From: Tamarix chinensis
Taxonomy: Eukaryota > Streptophyta > Magnoliopsida > Caryophyllales > Tamaricaceae
DNA: 64,000 nt
Reading direction: 5' to 3'
NCBI GenBank assembly: GCA_030549775.1
Contig: CM060177.1
Coordinates: forward strand, 54,810,638-54,874,637
How positions within the stretch are numbered: the stretch's first letter is position 1; each line of letters begins with the position of its first letter. The notes under the pieces are model-generated. The model was not told the origin of the DNA, searched no databases, and saw nothing but the letters and a program-made list of their open reading frames with translations. Made by a program: the position numbers and the translations under genes. Positions 32,900-45,060 of the stretch are shown piece after piece.

Positions 32900-35690
32900 A
32901 AAAATGGTGCTAAAACACTTTTAGAGAGTCCTACACCAACTATCCCCCACCCCCACATCAATTTTCCCATCTATCAATCAGATTTAAATACCTTTGAGCA
33001 TTGGTATTTTTAACATAGCTAAACTGAATAAATAATTCAGCAATCATATGGTGGATAATTCTATCTGCTAAAGCTTTCTTGAATTAGAAAATAAATTTAT
33101 TATAGCTGCACCATATATGGTAGATAATAGCTACAAAAGAGGCCCTCCAAATCTACCCTCTACCTATCCCTGAGCTGGTTATTCTGATCGTCCAAGCTAA
33201 TCAGCTCAACCATGAAGAAAGCTAATGAGGAAGTATAAGCTAATTGAGCATAGATCTCCAAATAAGCTAGGAAAAATGACATTGAGTGAGGAGATGATTC
33301 AGGTCATCTTTTTCTTGCATACAGCTAGAACATATTGCAATATCGATAATATGCTATTTTTTCAAATTAGTTTTAACAGCCAAACCTTCATGGAAAACCA
33401 TCTAGGTTATGATTTTGTGCTTGGGCATACCTAGATGCTTTCACACTAAGTCAACCTAAGGAGTTAGAGGGGGGGAATAGCCTCTCAAGGCATCAAAAAC
33501 TTTGATCATTGTCAATTTTTCCTTGGTGCTGCAACAATTGAAGAAATCAAGGTCATATGTCTGGAAAGTGAAAATCTTTCTAATAGTTAAAGAAGAATCT
33601 TGTTGAAGATTGATCTTCCATGGAGGAGTGTTTATGATGCCCACTTAACCCACAAGCTTTCCTTATGCTCCTTGAGTTTCCAGAAATACTTAGTTATGCA
33701 TGCTCAGTTCTAGGTTCCTAAATGCATTATGTCTTATCCCCCTTCATGTTTAGGTTGGTAGATTTTAGACCAAAGAATAGGTGCTTTACTCTTTAAAGAA
33801 TCCATATCTGACTAAAATAATTTCTTCTAAAGAGCGTATAATTTTTGGACAACAACATTAGGAAGGAGGAAAACTTGAAACTAGGAATTTGTGCTACCAA
33901 ATGACACTGATTAGAGGAGTCGCACTCGACCAACAAAACTAAGGTAATTATTAGTCCATGATTGAAGTTTAGCTATGATCTAATCAATAAGAGGATGATA
34001 AAAAAAAAGGGGAATAATAATTCAAAGGAATGCCTAGGTAATTAAAGGAAATGCACCTCCCTTGAACCCAAGGTGAGCTAAGATAGAATCCTTGATAGGA
34101 GTAGAAAGACCACCAAAGTAAGCTTCACTTTGTTGGGGATTAGTTGAAAACCTGAAGTTTCTTCAAAGACTTTAAGCTTTGATAGAAGACATCAGCTGAG
34201 GAGATATTTCCTTTACTATACAAGTGGAGGTCATCAGCAAAACACAAGCTAATGATTTTTGAGCCCTTACACTCCGGATGGGCTTAGAAAATTTTGCATT
34301 TCCATAAAGTGTGCAATAATCAATTGAATTATTTCATGGCTATAACAAAGATATAAGGAGATAATGGATCACCTTGCATAATGTCTCTTTTCCATTTAAA
34401 AGGTTTGCATAAAGAACCTTGAATAGAGATTGAATAACATACAGTGGCAATACCCTAGAGGAGAGTGTAGTAATTCTAGATCTCATCCTCAATTTCTCCC
34501 CAACTCTACAACTATATACCTATAACATCTAAGAGAAAAGTGAGAGAATTAAGACTTTATTTTTCCTTTATTCGAGCATGAAAATAAGAGTTATTACCAT
34601 CACCTAGCTTGATATAGTTGATTTTAGATCTCTACTAAAGGAAGTGCTCTTCAATTTTCCTTTTATCCCACCAATGCTTTCGATCATTTTTTTCTTCATT
34701 TACCAAATCAACATTCATAGCGCCAGTAAGAAGGAGCTGATAAGCATTATTCCACTTCACCTTTGCTTTCTCCATAGCTTCTATAATATTTCTAAAAATA
34801 ACGCTTACTAAACATCTTGAAAGTATCCTTAAGCTTTTTCAACTTCTGGACTACTTGGTATTATTTGGAACCAAGCATTGGGGCTTCCCATACTTCCTTT
34901 ATAGTGTTTAGAAAAAGACGGTGAGAGGCTAGAAAATTACATAACATGAAAGATTTTTCCCCCGTTTTGTCCAACCTCATAGTACACTCTTCCAACCAAT
35001 AATGATCAGACAAATAGTGAAGAACAACTCTTATTTATCCACAAGCATAGTCATTAAACTAATACGGATTTTCAAAACCTCTATCAAGATGGAAATAAAC
35101 TTAATGAGGGAGATCTTGGTTATTAAACCAAGTAAAAGAATAAATAATGAGAGAAATAAAGCCCAAGACACTTGTAAGTACAAAGTCTTTAAAATCCTTC
35201 ATCTCTTCCTAGTGCAAGATTCCTCCTTTTTTTATCCTCATCATGCAAAATTGTGTTAAAATCTCCAATAACCAGCTAGAAGGTTTGGATATTTTTACGA
35301 ATTGTGATCAAATCCTTCTATAAGGGATAACTAGCTTTCCTAAAGTTATGAGTATAAATAAAGGTGATTACCATTCTCTTTTGTCTAGGAGAAAAACAAA
35401 TAGCATAGTAGATCAATTGATCAGTTATCTCTAGATTCAAGAGGTGAAGAGAGTTTGGGAGCTAAAAAAGCATAATTCGACTATTGTATTGGGCCTCATG
35501 GTTTGATGCCACATAATAATGAGACACAATATGATTATGATACTATTATATATTGTCTTTCTTTTTCCTAGTTTCTAATAGGTAAAATAAAGGAAATTTC
35601 TTTGAAAGTAAGTATTTACACAGGGACATCTATTTTAGAGGTACATTCACACCCTTGATATTCCACACAACAAGTGAAGTAATGATAATG
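32900..35690 (-). pseudogene. LINE-2 ORF2: endonuclease and reverse transcriptase
   Basis: Read on the minus strand across several frames. The endonuclease start WNIKGVNVPLK and LLETRK lie near 35,660-35,570, and VIGDFNTILHDEDKK near 35,270-35,220 (GDFN motif). The reverse transcriptase has MQGDPLSPYIFVIAMK near 34,380-34,325 and SLCFADDLHLYSKG near 34,255-34,210, with the FADD catalytic pair intact. The end near 33,190-33,000 resembles the Trp-rich tail after zf-RVT (YHIWCSYN). Many stops and shifts; inactive. Confidence 0.75.
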
Positions 35691-35899
35691 AGAATGGAGT
35701 TCCTCTTGGTGAAGGATTGCCTACTTCTCCAACCATTATACACTCATTCTCTAGATAGGTAAATAATTCCAAAGCATCTAACACACTAAATGCATTATTG
35801 TCAATATTTAGTTCTCCCATTAAATCTTTACCTTCATCAATTATAGAAAATTTCATTTGGGATGGACTCTTGCTGTCATTGTCTTATTTCTCCTGAGGT

Positions 35900-36939
35900 A
35901 TTGGTTGGGAGGAAATATCTTTTGTTTTGTTCACCATCTTTGGTTTTGGTGTCCAAATTTTTTTTCATGTAAAGGAGTGTTTCCCATTCGACAATACTTG
36001 GTATCATGTCCAAGGGAATCTTACATAGTACAAAAATAAAGTCTTCAATCATACTCTACTCATTACTTTCTAATTTCAGAACTTATTTCAATATGCACAT
36101 AATCCATAGGGGGTAAACTGACATTAATTTCAACAAGTAACTAGGGGTAAGAGATGAATCTCCTAGTGGCAGTAATCATATCTACACAGATAGTAACACC
36201 TAAGTATCATCCAATATGACTAATGGAGTTAGAAGACCATTAGGCTAAATGAACACTAGGTAGAGTAACCTATAGAGGCATACGTCTCCATTTTTTTCAT
36301 TAAAAGGAACATTTGGACTCCATTATCAAATCATCAATGTCATTACACCAAAATCCCAAAAATAGTTAAACTGTCATGCTTGTTTTCAAATTGAAAGAGG
36401 AAGAAACATTATTCATTGGGCAGAACTTGAGGCAACATAGAAATGCCTTTCTAATATTCAACAACATATTTCTTGATCTAATCAAGCAGAGGTTGAAATC
36501 CATTAACCATTTCGATAAGAGTATTTGCCAACCTTTTTTCCTCTCTGTGAAGCTTAGTTGTAGCCTCACCATTCACAATATCAGACTATGTGAATAATAA
36601 ATTCAGAACAATTTGTTCCCACCTATTCTGAAGGATAATATCCTTCCATCTTAACTTTAAAAGTGGAGATGAATCAATAAAGTTATCAATCGAAACAATG
36701 TTATCAGATTTACTATCATCACAATTCACAATTAGATTGGAGGAGTTAATATCGGGTTAATTCTTTGTCAATGGCATTAATGAAGAATTAGGCAAAATTT
36801 GACGAATAAGATCATTAGATGAATCTTCTAGGTTAATTGATGATTCAATATCGTTTAATGAAAGATTAAGGTTGGTGGACTTTTGTAGTGATGGTGATGG
36901 AATTGGAAATGATTTCTCCAAGCAATTTCTTTTAGCCAT
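35900..36939 (-). pseudogene. LINE-2 ORF1: DUF4283-type protein with knuckle remnant
   Basis: The ATG at 36,939-36,937 begins MAKRNCLEKSFPIPSPSLQK. After frameshifts the DUF4283 landmarks appear: IKKYVVEY near 36,485 and QFENKHDSLTIFGIL near 36,395-36,350. A further block near 36,190-36,120 reads LGVTICVDMITATRRFISYP, corresponding to the family block GKPICVDxxTAxxxRLSYARV. A knuckle remnant, DSLGHDTKYCRMGN, lies near 36,030-35,985, with the second Cys of the CxxC lost to a stop. This is the RNA-binding partner of ORF2. Confidence 0.7.
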
Positions 36940-36980
36940 GGTTGACACAAAGCATGAGGCACAATAGGTGCCTTCGATTA

Positions 36981-36993
36981 TAGTAAATTACAA
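36981..36993. repeat. Right target-site duplication of LINE-2
   Basis: TAGTAAATTACAA; partner of 32,813-32,825, with one T/C difference. Confidence 0.85.
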
Positions 36994-37360
36994 TTTACCA
37001 ATTATGATTTTTTAAGGTTTGAACAAACAAAGGGTATTTTTCCATCAAGGTTAAAAATAAATATGAGTTATTTTTAAGGATAAATGGAATAAAAGAGTTT
37101 TGCGAATGATAATTGCAATATTCAGGTAATTATGGAGGTATTACATGAGGCTTGCTTGATAATTATGCGGTTATATTCCCATGATTATCTATTTTATGGA
37201 ATGCATATTTGTATGCTTCTTATTCAATAACCTCATATAATCAATGCAAAATAAGATACAAATCATTAAAATTGAATGATCATATAATTTGGGCTGAGAT
37301 ATTTCTATAGGTCAATTCCACTAAATAATAATCATAGCTCAGGTGTTGATGGATAATGCT
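36994..37360 (+). mobile_element. LTR L5, continuation after LINE-2
   Basis: AT-rich sequence leading to TAGGTCAATTCCACTAAATA at 37,312, a decayed form of the LTR-internal motif seen at 18,014 in L2. No LTR 3' end was found, so L5 is truncated. Confidence 0.5.
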
Positions 37361-38120
37361 ACGCAAGTGGAACCATGGTAAGTATTGGTGTTGAAACTGA
37401 AGAAGTATTCAATTAATGCTCAAAAATATAATGGAGAAGAAGAGGAGAATTTAAATAGATAAATTGGTCTTCAAACCTTTAAACTTATGTACCTACATCA
37501 ACCAACTAAGGTTTCAACACTTAGCATACATGTTGCAAGATTTGAACAAAACTTAAGAACAATTCTTACGATTGGGAATGTCAACAACTAGGGAGTTGTT
37601 ATCATATGCAATATGCCCCTTTCTTATAGCCTCTTCCACCATTTTAAAAGTGAGAAGTAACTCCTAGGGGTTACAAATAGATTCTAGCCATGTTGGTTAG
37701 TTTAGTTACACCCTCACCCATGATTGATGCTAATTTCGGCTAACTAAAGTTAACATAACTCCAACAGCTCGTGTTAATTGTTTGTCAAATTCTACTAGCC
37801 ACCTATCACTAGATAGCTACTAATACATCCTATTACAATTCTTAGGAAACATATATTGCATATCAAGAAATTGTAACAACATGCTTTAACTAAGTTTAGC
37901 TAACAAAGGAAATAAGAAAAGTGGTGTAGCCTGCTTGATGGTTTTTGCCTAATTCTGCTGATATTAGAGGTTGCTTCTCCATAATATAAGCTAGATTTGG
38001 AGGTTCTTGAACTTCCCATAGTCACCTTTCTAATGTCCCAAATATTTTCACAAAATATGGGTGGTAAATTAGGTCATGAATCAACTGAAAATGTGTGGAG
38101 TATGGTGGTGGGTAAGCTTG
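37361..38120. other. Unassigned region upstream of the outer Athila-like element
   Basis: No domain recognised. AACTAAGTTTAGC- and TAACTAAAGTTAAC-type words are repeated around 37,740-37,910, suggesting a further unidentified repeat fragment. Confidence 0.4.
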
Positions 38121-39518
38121 TGATATGAGTTAATTTGAGCGAGTTAAAGGACCCCAGGAGTATCATTGTATATATGATTTTTACCATATGAGGGAGTCAT
38201 AAAAGGATTTTTTTAACAAATATTCTTCCCTTTTAGATCTCTCATGACTTACTTTAGTTTAATTAGAAAAGAGCTTGAAATATCTTTTCAACTAAGAGTA
38301 CTTGCACTCTTATGACAACTCATTGACTTGATGCTTTTACTTAGTTAATTGCAAACCATATTCTCACCCCACCAAGACTGTAAAGTCCATACCCTAGGTT
38401 ACCATCAAGGGTTTGCAATGCCAAGAAAAAAATGCCTAAATCCCTAAATTTGGCATCATTCACTAAGGGACCTCTCTAGAGAACTACCACCTGGCGTAGG
38501 GTATAGCCATTTGACAAAAGGTACAGCCACTTGATGCAGGATAATGCCACCTAATGCCGCATCATAGGACACTAGTCCCAACCTACACATTTTTCACATT
38601 ATAAATACACCTTGGCGATAGAGATAGAAGATATCAAGAAGGAAGAATAACAAAACACCAATGGAAGATTAGGAGAGGAAGTTAGAATGATAAGAGTACC
38701 AGTAGGGATAAACCGAGGGAGGAAATAGAAGAAGGATAGATTAGGCTAGATAAGGGTTCGATTAACGTGATCTTCTCAATTCCTTCCCTTTTTTCTCTTC
38801 ACTAATTTATTGTTTAGTTGGAGGAGACTTTGTATTGGATAAACTCCTAGGTGAAATGAAAATTTGAGTACCCCTTGTTGTTACAATCTATTATGTTGTA
38901 GTCATGTTTGGTTTACTGATATTTTATTTTTTTGAGTTTTAATTGTTTATATGTTGAATGCTAGTCGCATGAAGCTCTTATTAAATTCCTGTACAAATTG
39001 TGATAGTATACAGAACTTTTGATGATAAATGATGCTAGGCTTAGCACTAAAAGGTGAAGAAACCTTGTCATTAATCCTCCAAAACTCACAATGTGACATT
39101 GCCTTGGCTCATGCATCATGATGAAGACCACTCAAGAGTATATTTTACCATTAAGTGAAATCTAATGAGTTTAGAAGGATTAATATCCATTGAGATTGAC
39201 ATGCTATAAATTTTCATAGGGTGCATGCACTTAGTGTTAATAATTTCCCTCTAACGAAACTATCTTTTGATTTCCTCTCCATCTATCTTGAGTTGATATT
39301 AGTAAACTCCTAAGCTCTCATTATATTTTCATTGTCATTTTTTAATTTTTTTTGTTACATAGTTAATTTCACAGAACACTTGGCTTTAGTAAAGCATATT
39401 TTGTTCAAGTCCTCATAGCATTGACACGCACTTGTCACTTTATTCATTTGGTAGACCATGTATACTTATATGATTATATTGTGCTCCATTATTTGTATTA
39501 CCCAATTAAGGATTGTCA
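38121..39518 (+). mobile_element. 5' LTR of the outer Athila-like element
   Basis: Starts TGATATGAGTTAATTTGAGC. It aligns first with 46,996-47,232 and then with 56,648-57,779. TTATAAATACACC at 38,599-38,611 is a clear TATA box; the other LTR has TTATGAATACACC at the same place. The end is set where similarity stops (AAGGATTGTCA here, AAGCATTGTTG there). No convincing primer site follows. Confidence 0.8.
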
Positions 39519-39983
39519 AGCATATTGAATTTTGAAAAATGCTACATAATGAAGGATAAAATATTGTGAAATTATGAGTAAAAAGGTAACATTAGAGTTT
39601 TTCTAATTTTTAGTTTTTTTTTTAAAGAACTAAGACTTGTATGACTAGAATTCATTAGAGTACCCTAATAGGAATGAATTTAGAGATTGAGCACACCCTA
39701 AGGAGGAATCGAATAGCCTTGCATTATGAACAATTTTAAGGAGAAGAAGCAACATTAGAAAGTTCGAGTAACATGAGTCAAGTAGACCCACAATAGGCTA
39801 AAAATGGAAATAACAGACTGCCTATGCCATAGGAAAAATAGAGGGAAGGATTACCCATTAACTTAACTGATCACATCAACATAAACCCTATGGGAATTGA
39901 AACTCAACCCATAGGAGATGATCATAATCAATCCATCCAAGATTATGTTATGCCAGTCCAAGGCCACCTTACCTCTACCATTG
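39519..39983 (+). pseudogene. gag, N-terminal part, outer Athila-like element
   Basis: From ~39,680 the frame reads EIEHTLRRNRIALHYEQF and later QDYVMPVQGHLTSTI, matching the EIExTxRRxRRE and RDYxxPxxQG landmarks of the Athila gag start. It is cut by the TRIM-like element at 39,984. The capsid core resumes near 42,095. Confidence 0.65.
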
Positions 39984-40350
39984 TGATGTGTTTTATCAAA
40001 GTGGCTGGATGGTTGGATCGAAGATTAATGGTAGAATATGTCACCCATGAAATTATGCAAAAGAAATGAAGGGTTAAGAAGGATTATAGTTGAAGAAATC
40101 AAGTGATAAAGATAGCAGTTCTTGGCAGATTTGAACCATGCTTCAAATGTGTCGAGTTTGAGTTTTAATGGAGGAAGCCAAATGTCCCAAACTTTCCTTG
40201 CTCAATGTCGACTCAAAATGAGAGAGATATACTTTATCTAGCTATACTTAAAGTTGTATTAAAATTCTTATTCATTCTGCTATCTAATTCATGCATACAA
40301 GAGTATATATATAGGAGAGGAAGTAGTCGGTGGTTATCATGCCTAAACCA
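39984..40350 (-). mobile_element. 3' LTR of the TRIM-like element
   Basis: 367 bases. Roughly 85-90% like 41,254-41,620 by eye. Complemented it begins TGGTTTAGGC and ends AAACACATCA. Confidence 0.8.
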
Positions 40351-41253
40351 GCCTATTCTTGATGGACTCTACCAGGGCACACACTTCTTCACTAGCCCTG
40401 GTGAAGGTTGACACACAACTCTTCTTGCTGCGCACAATATGTTCCACAATGTGTAGGTGCTGGATTTGTTTTTCCTACAACCAAACAAGGCACAAACTAA
40501 TTACTAATTCAAAATCAAATTATAATCACTACCTGTAGTCCTTGATTATGTACAAAGGAGATAGTGTAGCCCCAAGAAAAGTCATTGCACGCAGGTACAC
40601 ACAAAGATGGGAGAGGTCTTCTTTATATGGTATAAAATTCAACCACATAAAATCATAGGATGTCGATTCTTGTCTTCAACAAATGCACGTCTTCAAGCGG
40701 GAGATTCGTGTTGGTTACTTCATAGAAGATGTATAGGAGATCTAGAGGGGGAGGATTGAATGATTCTTTGAGAGAAAATGAGGAGAAATGGTTCTAATAG
40801 AGGATCTGTAACTGTTGATCTATTCAATCGATGCTGAGTTGGTGTCCAGGTCTCGGCTCTTTTGTGGTCTTCTCTATTTGATGCACCAATGGAAATTTAA
40901 ATGGGTTGATTAAAACTAGATCAAAAACCAATAGAGAGTAGAATGAAGAATGAATGAGGTGCTAGGGAGGCATAAAATCGTGGCACAGAGGGTGACACAC
41001 AGAACTGCTGCAACTTGGACTACAACCTCTTGGTATTTTATGTGGAAATGATGGGGAAAATGTAACAAGATCATTGCAAGAACTTCGAGAAAGAACTTCA
41101 ATAAAAGTTCAAAAAGATCATAAAGAAGAAAGAATCAGAGGAAAAGGTTGAGTTATCGTGGATTTCTTCATTCAAGAACACACACGCGATTTTCTGGTCT
41201 GCAAGGTTTGGTTCTGCGACAGCTTCAAACAAACGAAGCTTTGATACCAAAAA
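40351..41253 (-). other. Interior of the TRIM-like element, non-coding
   Basis: No gag or pol domain. It holds inverted words ACCAGGGC (40,371-40,378) and GCCCTGGT (40,395-40,402) that can form a hairpin next to the 3' LTR. A 61-residue minus frame at 40,916-41,101 matches nothing I know. Confidence 0.6.
41238..41249 (-). promoter_or_regulatory. Primer binding site of the TRIM-like element
   Basis: GCTTTGATACCA on the plus strand, i.e. TGGTATCAAAGC on the minus strand, one change from TGGTATCAGAGC. It lies four bases from the LTR. Confidence 0.85.
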
Positions 41254-41620
41254 TGATGTGTTTTATCAAAGTGGCTGGAAGGTTGGATTGAAGATTGATG
41301 GCATAAGATGTCACCCACAAAATTATGCAAAAGAAACAGAGGATTAAGAAGGATTAGAGTCAAAGAAATCAAGTGACAAAGATAGGAGTTCTCGACAGAT
41401 TTGAACTAAGCTTCAAATGTGTCGAGTTTGAGTTTTAATGGAGGAAGGAAAATGTCCCAGAATTTCCTTGTTCAATGTCGACTCAAAATGAGAGAGATAT
41501 ACTTCAAATAGCTATGCTTAAATTTGAATTGAAATTTATATTCATTCTACTATCTAATTCATGCGTATAAGAGTATATGTATAGGAGAGGAAGTAGTTAG
41601 TTGTTATCATGCCTAAACCA
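41254..41620 (-). mobile_element. 5' LTR of the TRIM-like element
   Basis: 367 bases, partner of 39,984-40,350. On the minus strand CTATACATATACTC near 41,583-41,570 could be its promoter TATA region. Confidence 0.8.
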
Positions 41621-42094
41621 GCCGATTCTTACCCTTAATTCAAGCCCACTTATCTTGGTTGAATTAATCCCATATAACACTTAATCCTAATCATAATATC
41701 ATTGGTTAAATGATACTAATGACTAACATTACAAAGCTATAACTTTAACTATGATATCAAAACCTAACTTACATAAAATACACTTAGGGTTAGGGTTTAC
41801 AACAAGTTAATATAACTAATGAATATCGTCACCATATCTTCTCGTTGTAAAGTATCATCCCACGTATTTCATAGTCTTGCATTATTTGAATACTTTTACA
41901 CATTAAAGTGTATTAACATCTTCTTCTTGCAAATATATGACACGCCTACAAGAACAACTTGAATGTTTTTCAATATCAAGCATATAAGAATTATTAAGAA
42001 TATTTAACATGATAGGCTCTAACATTAAGAAAGTTAAGTCTTCCATACCTTGAGAGTTAATATGAACATCACCATCATTAGGTTCATTAGATGC
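41621..42094. other. Unassigned segment between TRIM and resumed gag
   Basis: Neither TRIM LTR nor gag. It includes a telomere-like CTTAGGGTTAGGGTTTAC at 41,782-41,799. It may belong to a longer parent of the TRIM-like element whose other copy was deleted, or be an unrelated insertion. Confidence 0.4.
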
Positions 42095-42574
42095 TCCTAC
42101 ATCACATCACCCATCTAGAAATCCAAGGTCCTCACTTTGAGCTCAAACCTGTTCCACTTGCTACATATCATAGGGAAATTTAGTGGCAAACCCACTGAAG
42201 ATCCACACCTTCACATTTGAGCATTTATGGAAGTTAGGAACACCATCAAAATTCCCTAAGACTTAAAGTAGTTCCCTTATTCCTTGAGAGACAACTGTAG
42301 GGAGTGGCTAACTTCCTACCAACTAATTCAATCATCTGTTGAGATAACTTACATCAAAATTTTCTAATGCAATATTTCCTCTTAAAAAAATACTAAGCTT
42401 AGGCACAACATTATAGAATTTTTCTAAGAATAAGAGGAGACACTCCATAATGTATGGGAGAGATTTAAGGAATTGTGCAAACACCAAAGTTTAACATTGT
42501 GCATGCATAAGATTCTTCCAGAGGATACCTGAAGTTCATCTATCGAGCAACAAAGAGGGCTCAATATCTGATAG
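42095..42574 (+). pseudogene. gag capsid core, outer Athila-like element
   Basis: Fragments across frames: KPTEDPHLHI near 42,190, then RETTVGSG, LPTNSIIC and FPLKKILSL, matching the DDPHLHLxxFLE, LRDKAKxWLxSLP and KYFPPAKTAKLR landmarks of Athila gag. The tail RDLRNCANT corresponds to WERFKDLLRKCPHH. Protease, which should follow, is absent. Confidence 0.65.
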
Positions 42575-43900
42575 CTATTGGGTAAGCCATAGTGTCCCCA
42601 AAAAGGAAGGTATGACTGTCAATCAAAATTTTAAGAATAAATTTATCACGACCCAGACAGTCAAAGGGTGGTTTATTTCCATGGCCTACAGGAAACTCTA
42701 TAAAGCCACCTAGAAAGATCATTTATCCCTCTCTTTTATTGATCAAATGCTTCACAAATTGGTAAGAAGAACTTTTTATTAATTTTTTGGACAGTTACTT
42801 GGGTTATAACTAAATAGCCATTACCCCTAAAGATTAACATAAAACCACATTCACATGCCTTTATAGCACATAAGCCTTTTGACAAATTCCCTTTTGCCTA
42901 TGCGATGTGGCCATACCTCTTTAGCTGTTCATGATGGCTATATTCATAGACATGGTAGCAGACACTATAGAAACTTTTATAGATGATTTTTCTATTTCGA
43001 GAGATATTTTTGACAATTACCTGACAAACTTAGAGAAAGTGTTGGTAAGGTGAGAAGAGACCAACTTAGTCATTAACAAGGGGAAATGTCATTTTATGGT
43101 TTGAGAAGGTGTTGTGTTAGGTTATAGGGTCTCTCCTAAGGGACTACAAGTTAACAAGGGAAAAGTGGAGGTCATTGAAAAATTACCTCCTTCTACCACT
43201 ATCAGGGGGTGTGAGAAGTGTTTTAGGACATGCAGGATTCCATAGAAGATTTATCAAATATTTCTTTAAGATCACAAAACCCCTTTGTCAGTTGCTAGAG
43301 TAGAACAAAAAATTTAATTTTGATTAGTTTTGTAAGGTAACCTTTAAACGAATAAAGTTAGCACTCACTGAAGCTCCTATAATCAAAGGACCAAACTGGA
43401 CTTTAGCTTTTGAACTAATATGATATGCAAGTGATTGGGTTGTAGGAGTAGTCCAAGGGAAATAGAGGAACAAGTTCTTCCACAACATCTATTTGCTAGT
43501 AGGATACTCAAAGAGGCACAAATGAATTACACCATTACAAAAAATGAATTATAAGCACTGGTATTTAAATTTTATAAGTTCTTATCTTATCTCCTAAGAA
43601 CTGAAGTGATTGTATTTATTTATGTTGCCATTCTCCTTTTGCTTGCTAAAAAGATGCCAAGCCTAGCTTGTTAAGGGGGATCTTACTTTTGCTGGATATT
43701 AATGTTGAAATCAAGGATCGTTAGGAGAGGAATAGAGAAATAACAAACTATCTCTCTAGAATATAAGGATTCAATAAAGAGCATAAATACGTTTGGATTA
43801 AGGAAAAATTCCCTAACAAACAACTCCTAATAGTAAGGTAGGGTCAGCCACCCTTGTATACTGATATTTCTAATTATCTGGCATGCAAAATAAAGCCTCT
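42575..43900 (+). pseudogene. Reverse transcriptase and RNase H, outer Athila-like element
   Basis: Starts with the PKKEGMTVNQNFK block and ATRKIIYP (family VPKKGGMTVVxN and KATRKDHFPLP). From 42,932 the frame is cleaner: DMVADTIETFIDDFSISRD carries the catalytic pair as FIDD where the clade has FMDD. It continues INKGKCHFMV, VLGYRVSPKGLQVNKGKVEV, EKLPPSTTI, VLGHAGFHRRFIKYF and KITKPLCQLLE. RNase H follows with APIIKGPNWTLAFEL and ASDWVVGVVQGK. Several stops; inactive. It would make cDNA in the virus-like particle. Confidence 0.85.
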
Positions 43901-43949
43901 TGATAAATCTTGACAATGGCTAAATAAACTCGTCCATGATCTCAAATAC

Positions 43950-45060
43950 TACTATTGGGATGAATGGTTCCTATTACCATGCATCCTAGGGAGGCTATTT
44001 TGGATGTATAAGGACTATAGCCAAGGTCCTCTAGAGTGGATTATACTCTCCCACCATATTTAAGGATGTTATGGTAGAGGTCAAAAAATATGAGTAATGT
44101 CAATGAACTAGGAACATTTCGCACAAGAATGAAATGCCTCAAATTGGCATATTAGAAGTATAAATACTTTATGTCTAGGTCATTGATTTCACGAGCCCAT
44201 TTCTATCCTCTTTTGGCAATGAATACATTATGGTAGCAGATTATTGCATATCCAAATGGATAGAGGCCACTGCATTACCGATTAACAATGCTATAGTGGC
44301 GATCTACTCTCTCCAATAGAATTTTATCACATGATTTGGGACTCCCAAAGCAATCATTAGTGATGGTAGCACACATTTTTGTAATAAGTTATTTCAACAA
44401 CTTATGCAAAAAGTATGGAATTCATCATAGTGTAGCCACCTCCTATCACCCTCAGTTAAATGGTCAATCTGAACATTCTAATAGAGAAATTAAGAAAATT
44501 TTGGAGAAAGTAATCAGTCGTGCTAGATAGGATAGCTTAACTAGAATAAATGTCTCACTTTTGGCATATAGGACAGCATTTAAAACTACCTTATTAATTT
44601 CACCCTACAAAATTATATTTGGTAAAGCTTTTCACCTACCAATTGAACTAGAGCATAAATCTTATTAGGAACTTAAAACTATCAACATTGTTCTAGCTGC
44701 CATAGGAGTGGAACAAAACCTACAAATGAATGAGCTTAAAGATACAAGAGGTGGCTCATAAAATAGTGCTTGGTTCTATAAGGAAAGGATTGAGAAATTT
44801 CATGACTCGCATCTTGATAGTTGTTGTTGCTATACAACTCAAGGTTAAAGCTATTCTGATGAAAGTTGAAATCAAGAAGATATAGACCCTACAAAATTGT
44901 CAAGGTGTATCCCTATAGAGCTATGGATCTTAATGATCAAAAGAGTGAAAGAAGCTTCAAGTTTCATGGCCATCAAGTAAAACCATATTGAGCTGATAAC
45001 CTCAATAGGGAAATTCAAACACTTTCCCTAGGAACCTCATAAGATTGCATCAGGTTGTTA
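43950..45060 (+). pseudogene. Integrase, outer Athila-like element
   Basis: NISHKNEMPQIGILEV near 44,105 corresponds to the zinc-finger end and linker of the clade. The core has VIDFTSPFLSSFGNEYIMVA and SKWIEATALP (~44,180-44,280; first catalytic Asp in DF), then [20 protein letters not shown] (~44,337-44,395; second Asp). In the frame 44,336-44,530, [20 protein letters not shown] keeps the third acidic residue as Glu. C-terminal fragments run to ~45,000. A stop near 44,528 and several shifts break it. Confidence 0.85.

Larger units (their letters stand above)
32826..36980 (-). mobile_element. Second L1-type LINE (LINE-2), minus strand, decayed
   Basis: A 4.2-kb element bounded by 13-bp target-site duplications. 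On the plus strand its left edge is a T8 run (32,826-32,833), the complement of a poly(A) tail, so the 3' end lies left and the element reads right to left. ORF1 and ORF2 landmarks occur in the expected order. It is more decayed than LINE-1 and about 1 kb shorter, so internal deletions are likely. It inserted into LTR L5. Confidence 0.85.
39984..41620 (-). mobile_element. TRIM-like LTR retroelement (non-autonomous), minus strand
   Basis: Two 367-base direct repeats, 39,984-40,350 and 41,254-41,620, start TGATGTGTTTTATCAAAGTG and end ATGCCTAAACCA. The complement of an initiator-Met primer site lies just left of the right repeat, so the element runs on the minus strand. The ~0.9-kb interior has no recognisable gag or pol. 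A similar ~10 bases continue beyond both repeats (GCCTATTCTT, GCCGATTCTT), so LTRs may be slightly longer. No target-site duplication is clear. Size and structure fit a TRIM; a deleted copia element is the alternative. Confidence 0.75.

Noticed and set aside
37139..37147. GGTATTACA as a possible 3' end of LTR L5
   Set aside because: The GGTAACACC block that precedes LTR ends is absent, and an LTR-internal motif occurs further downstream (37,312), so the LTR has not ended here.
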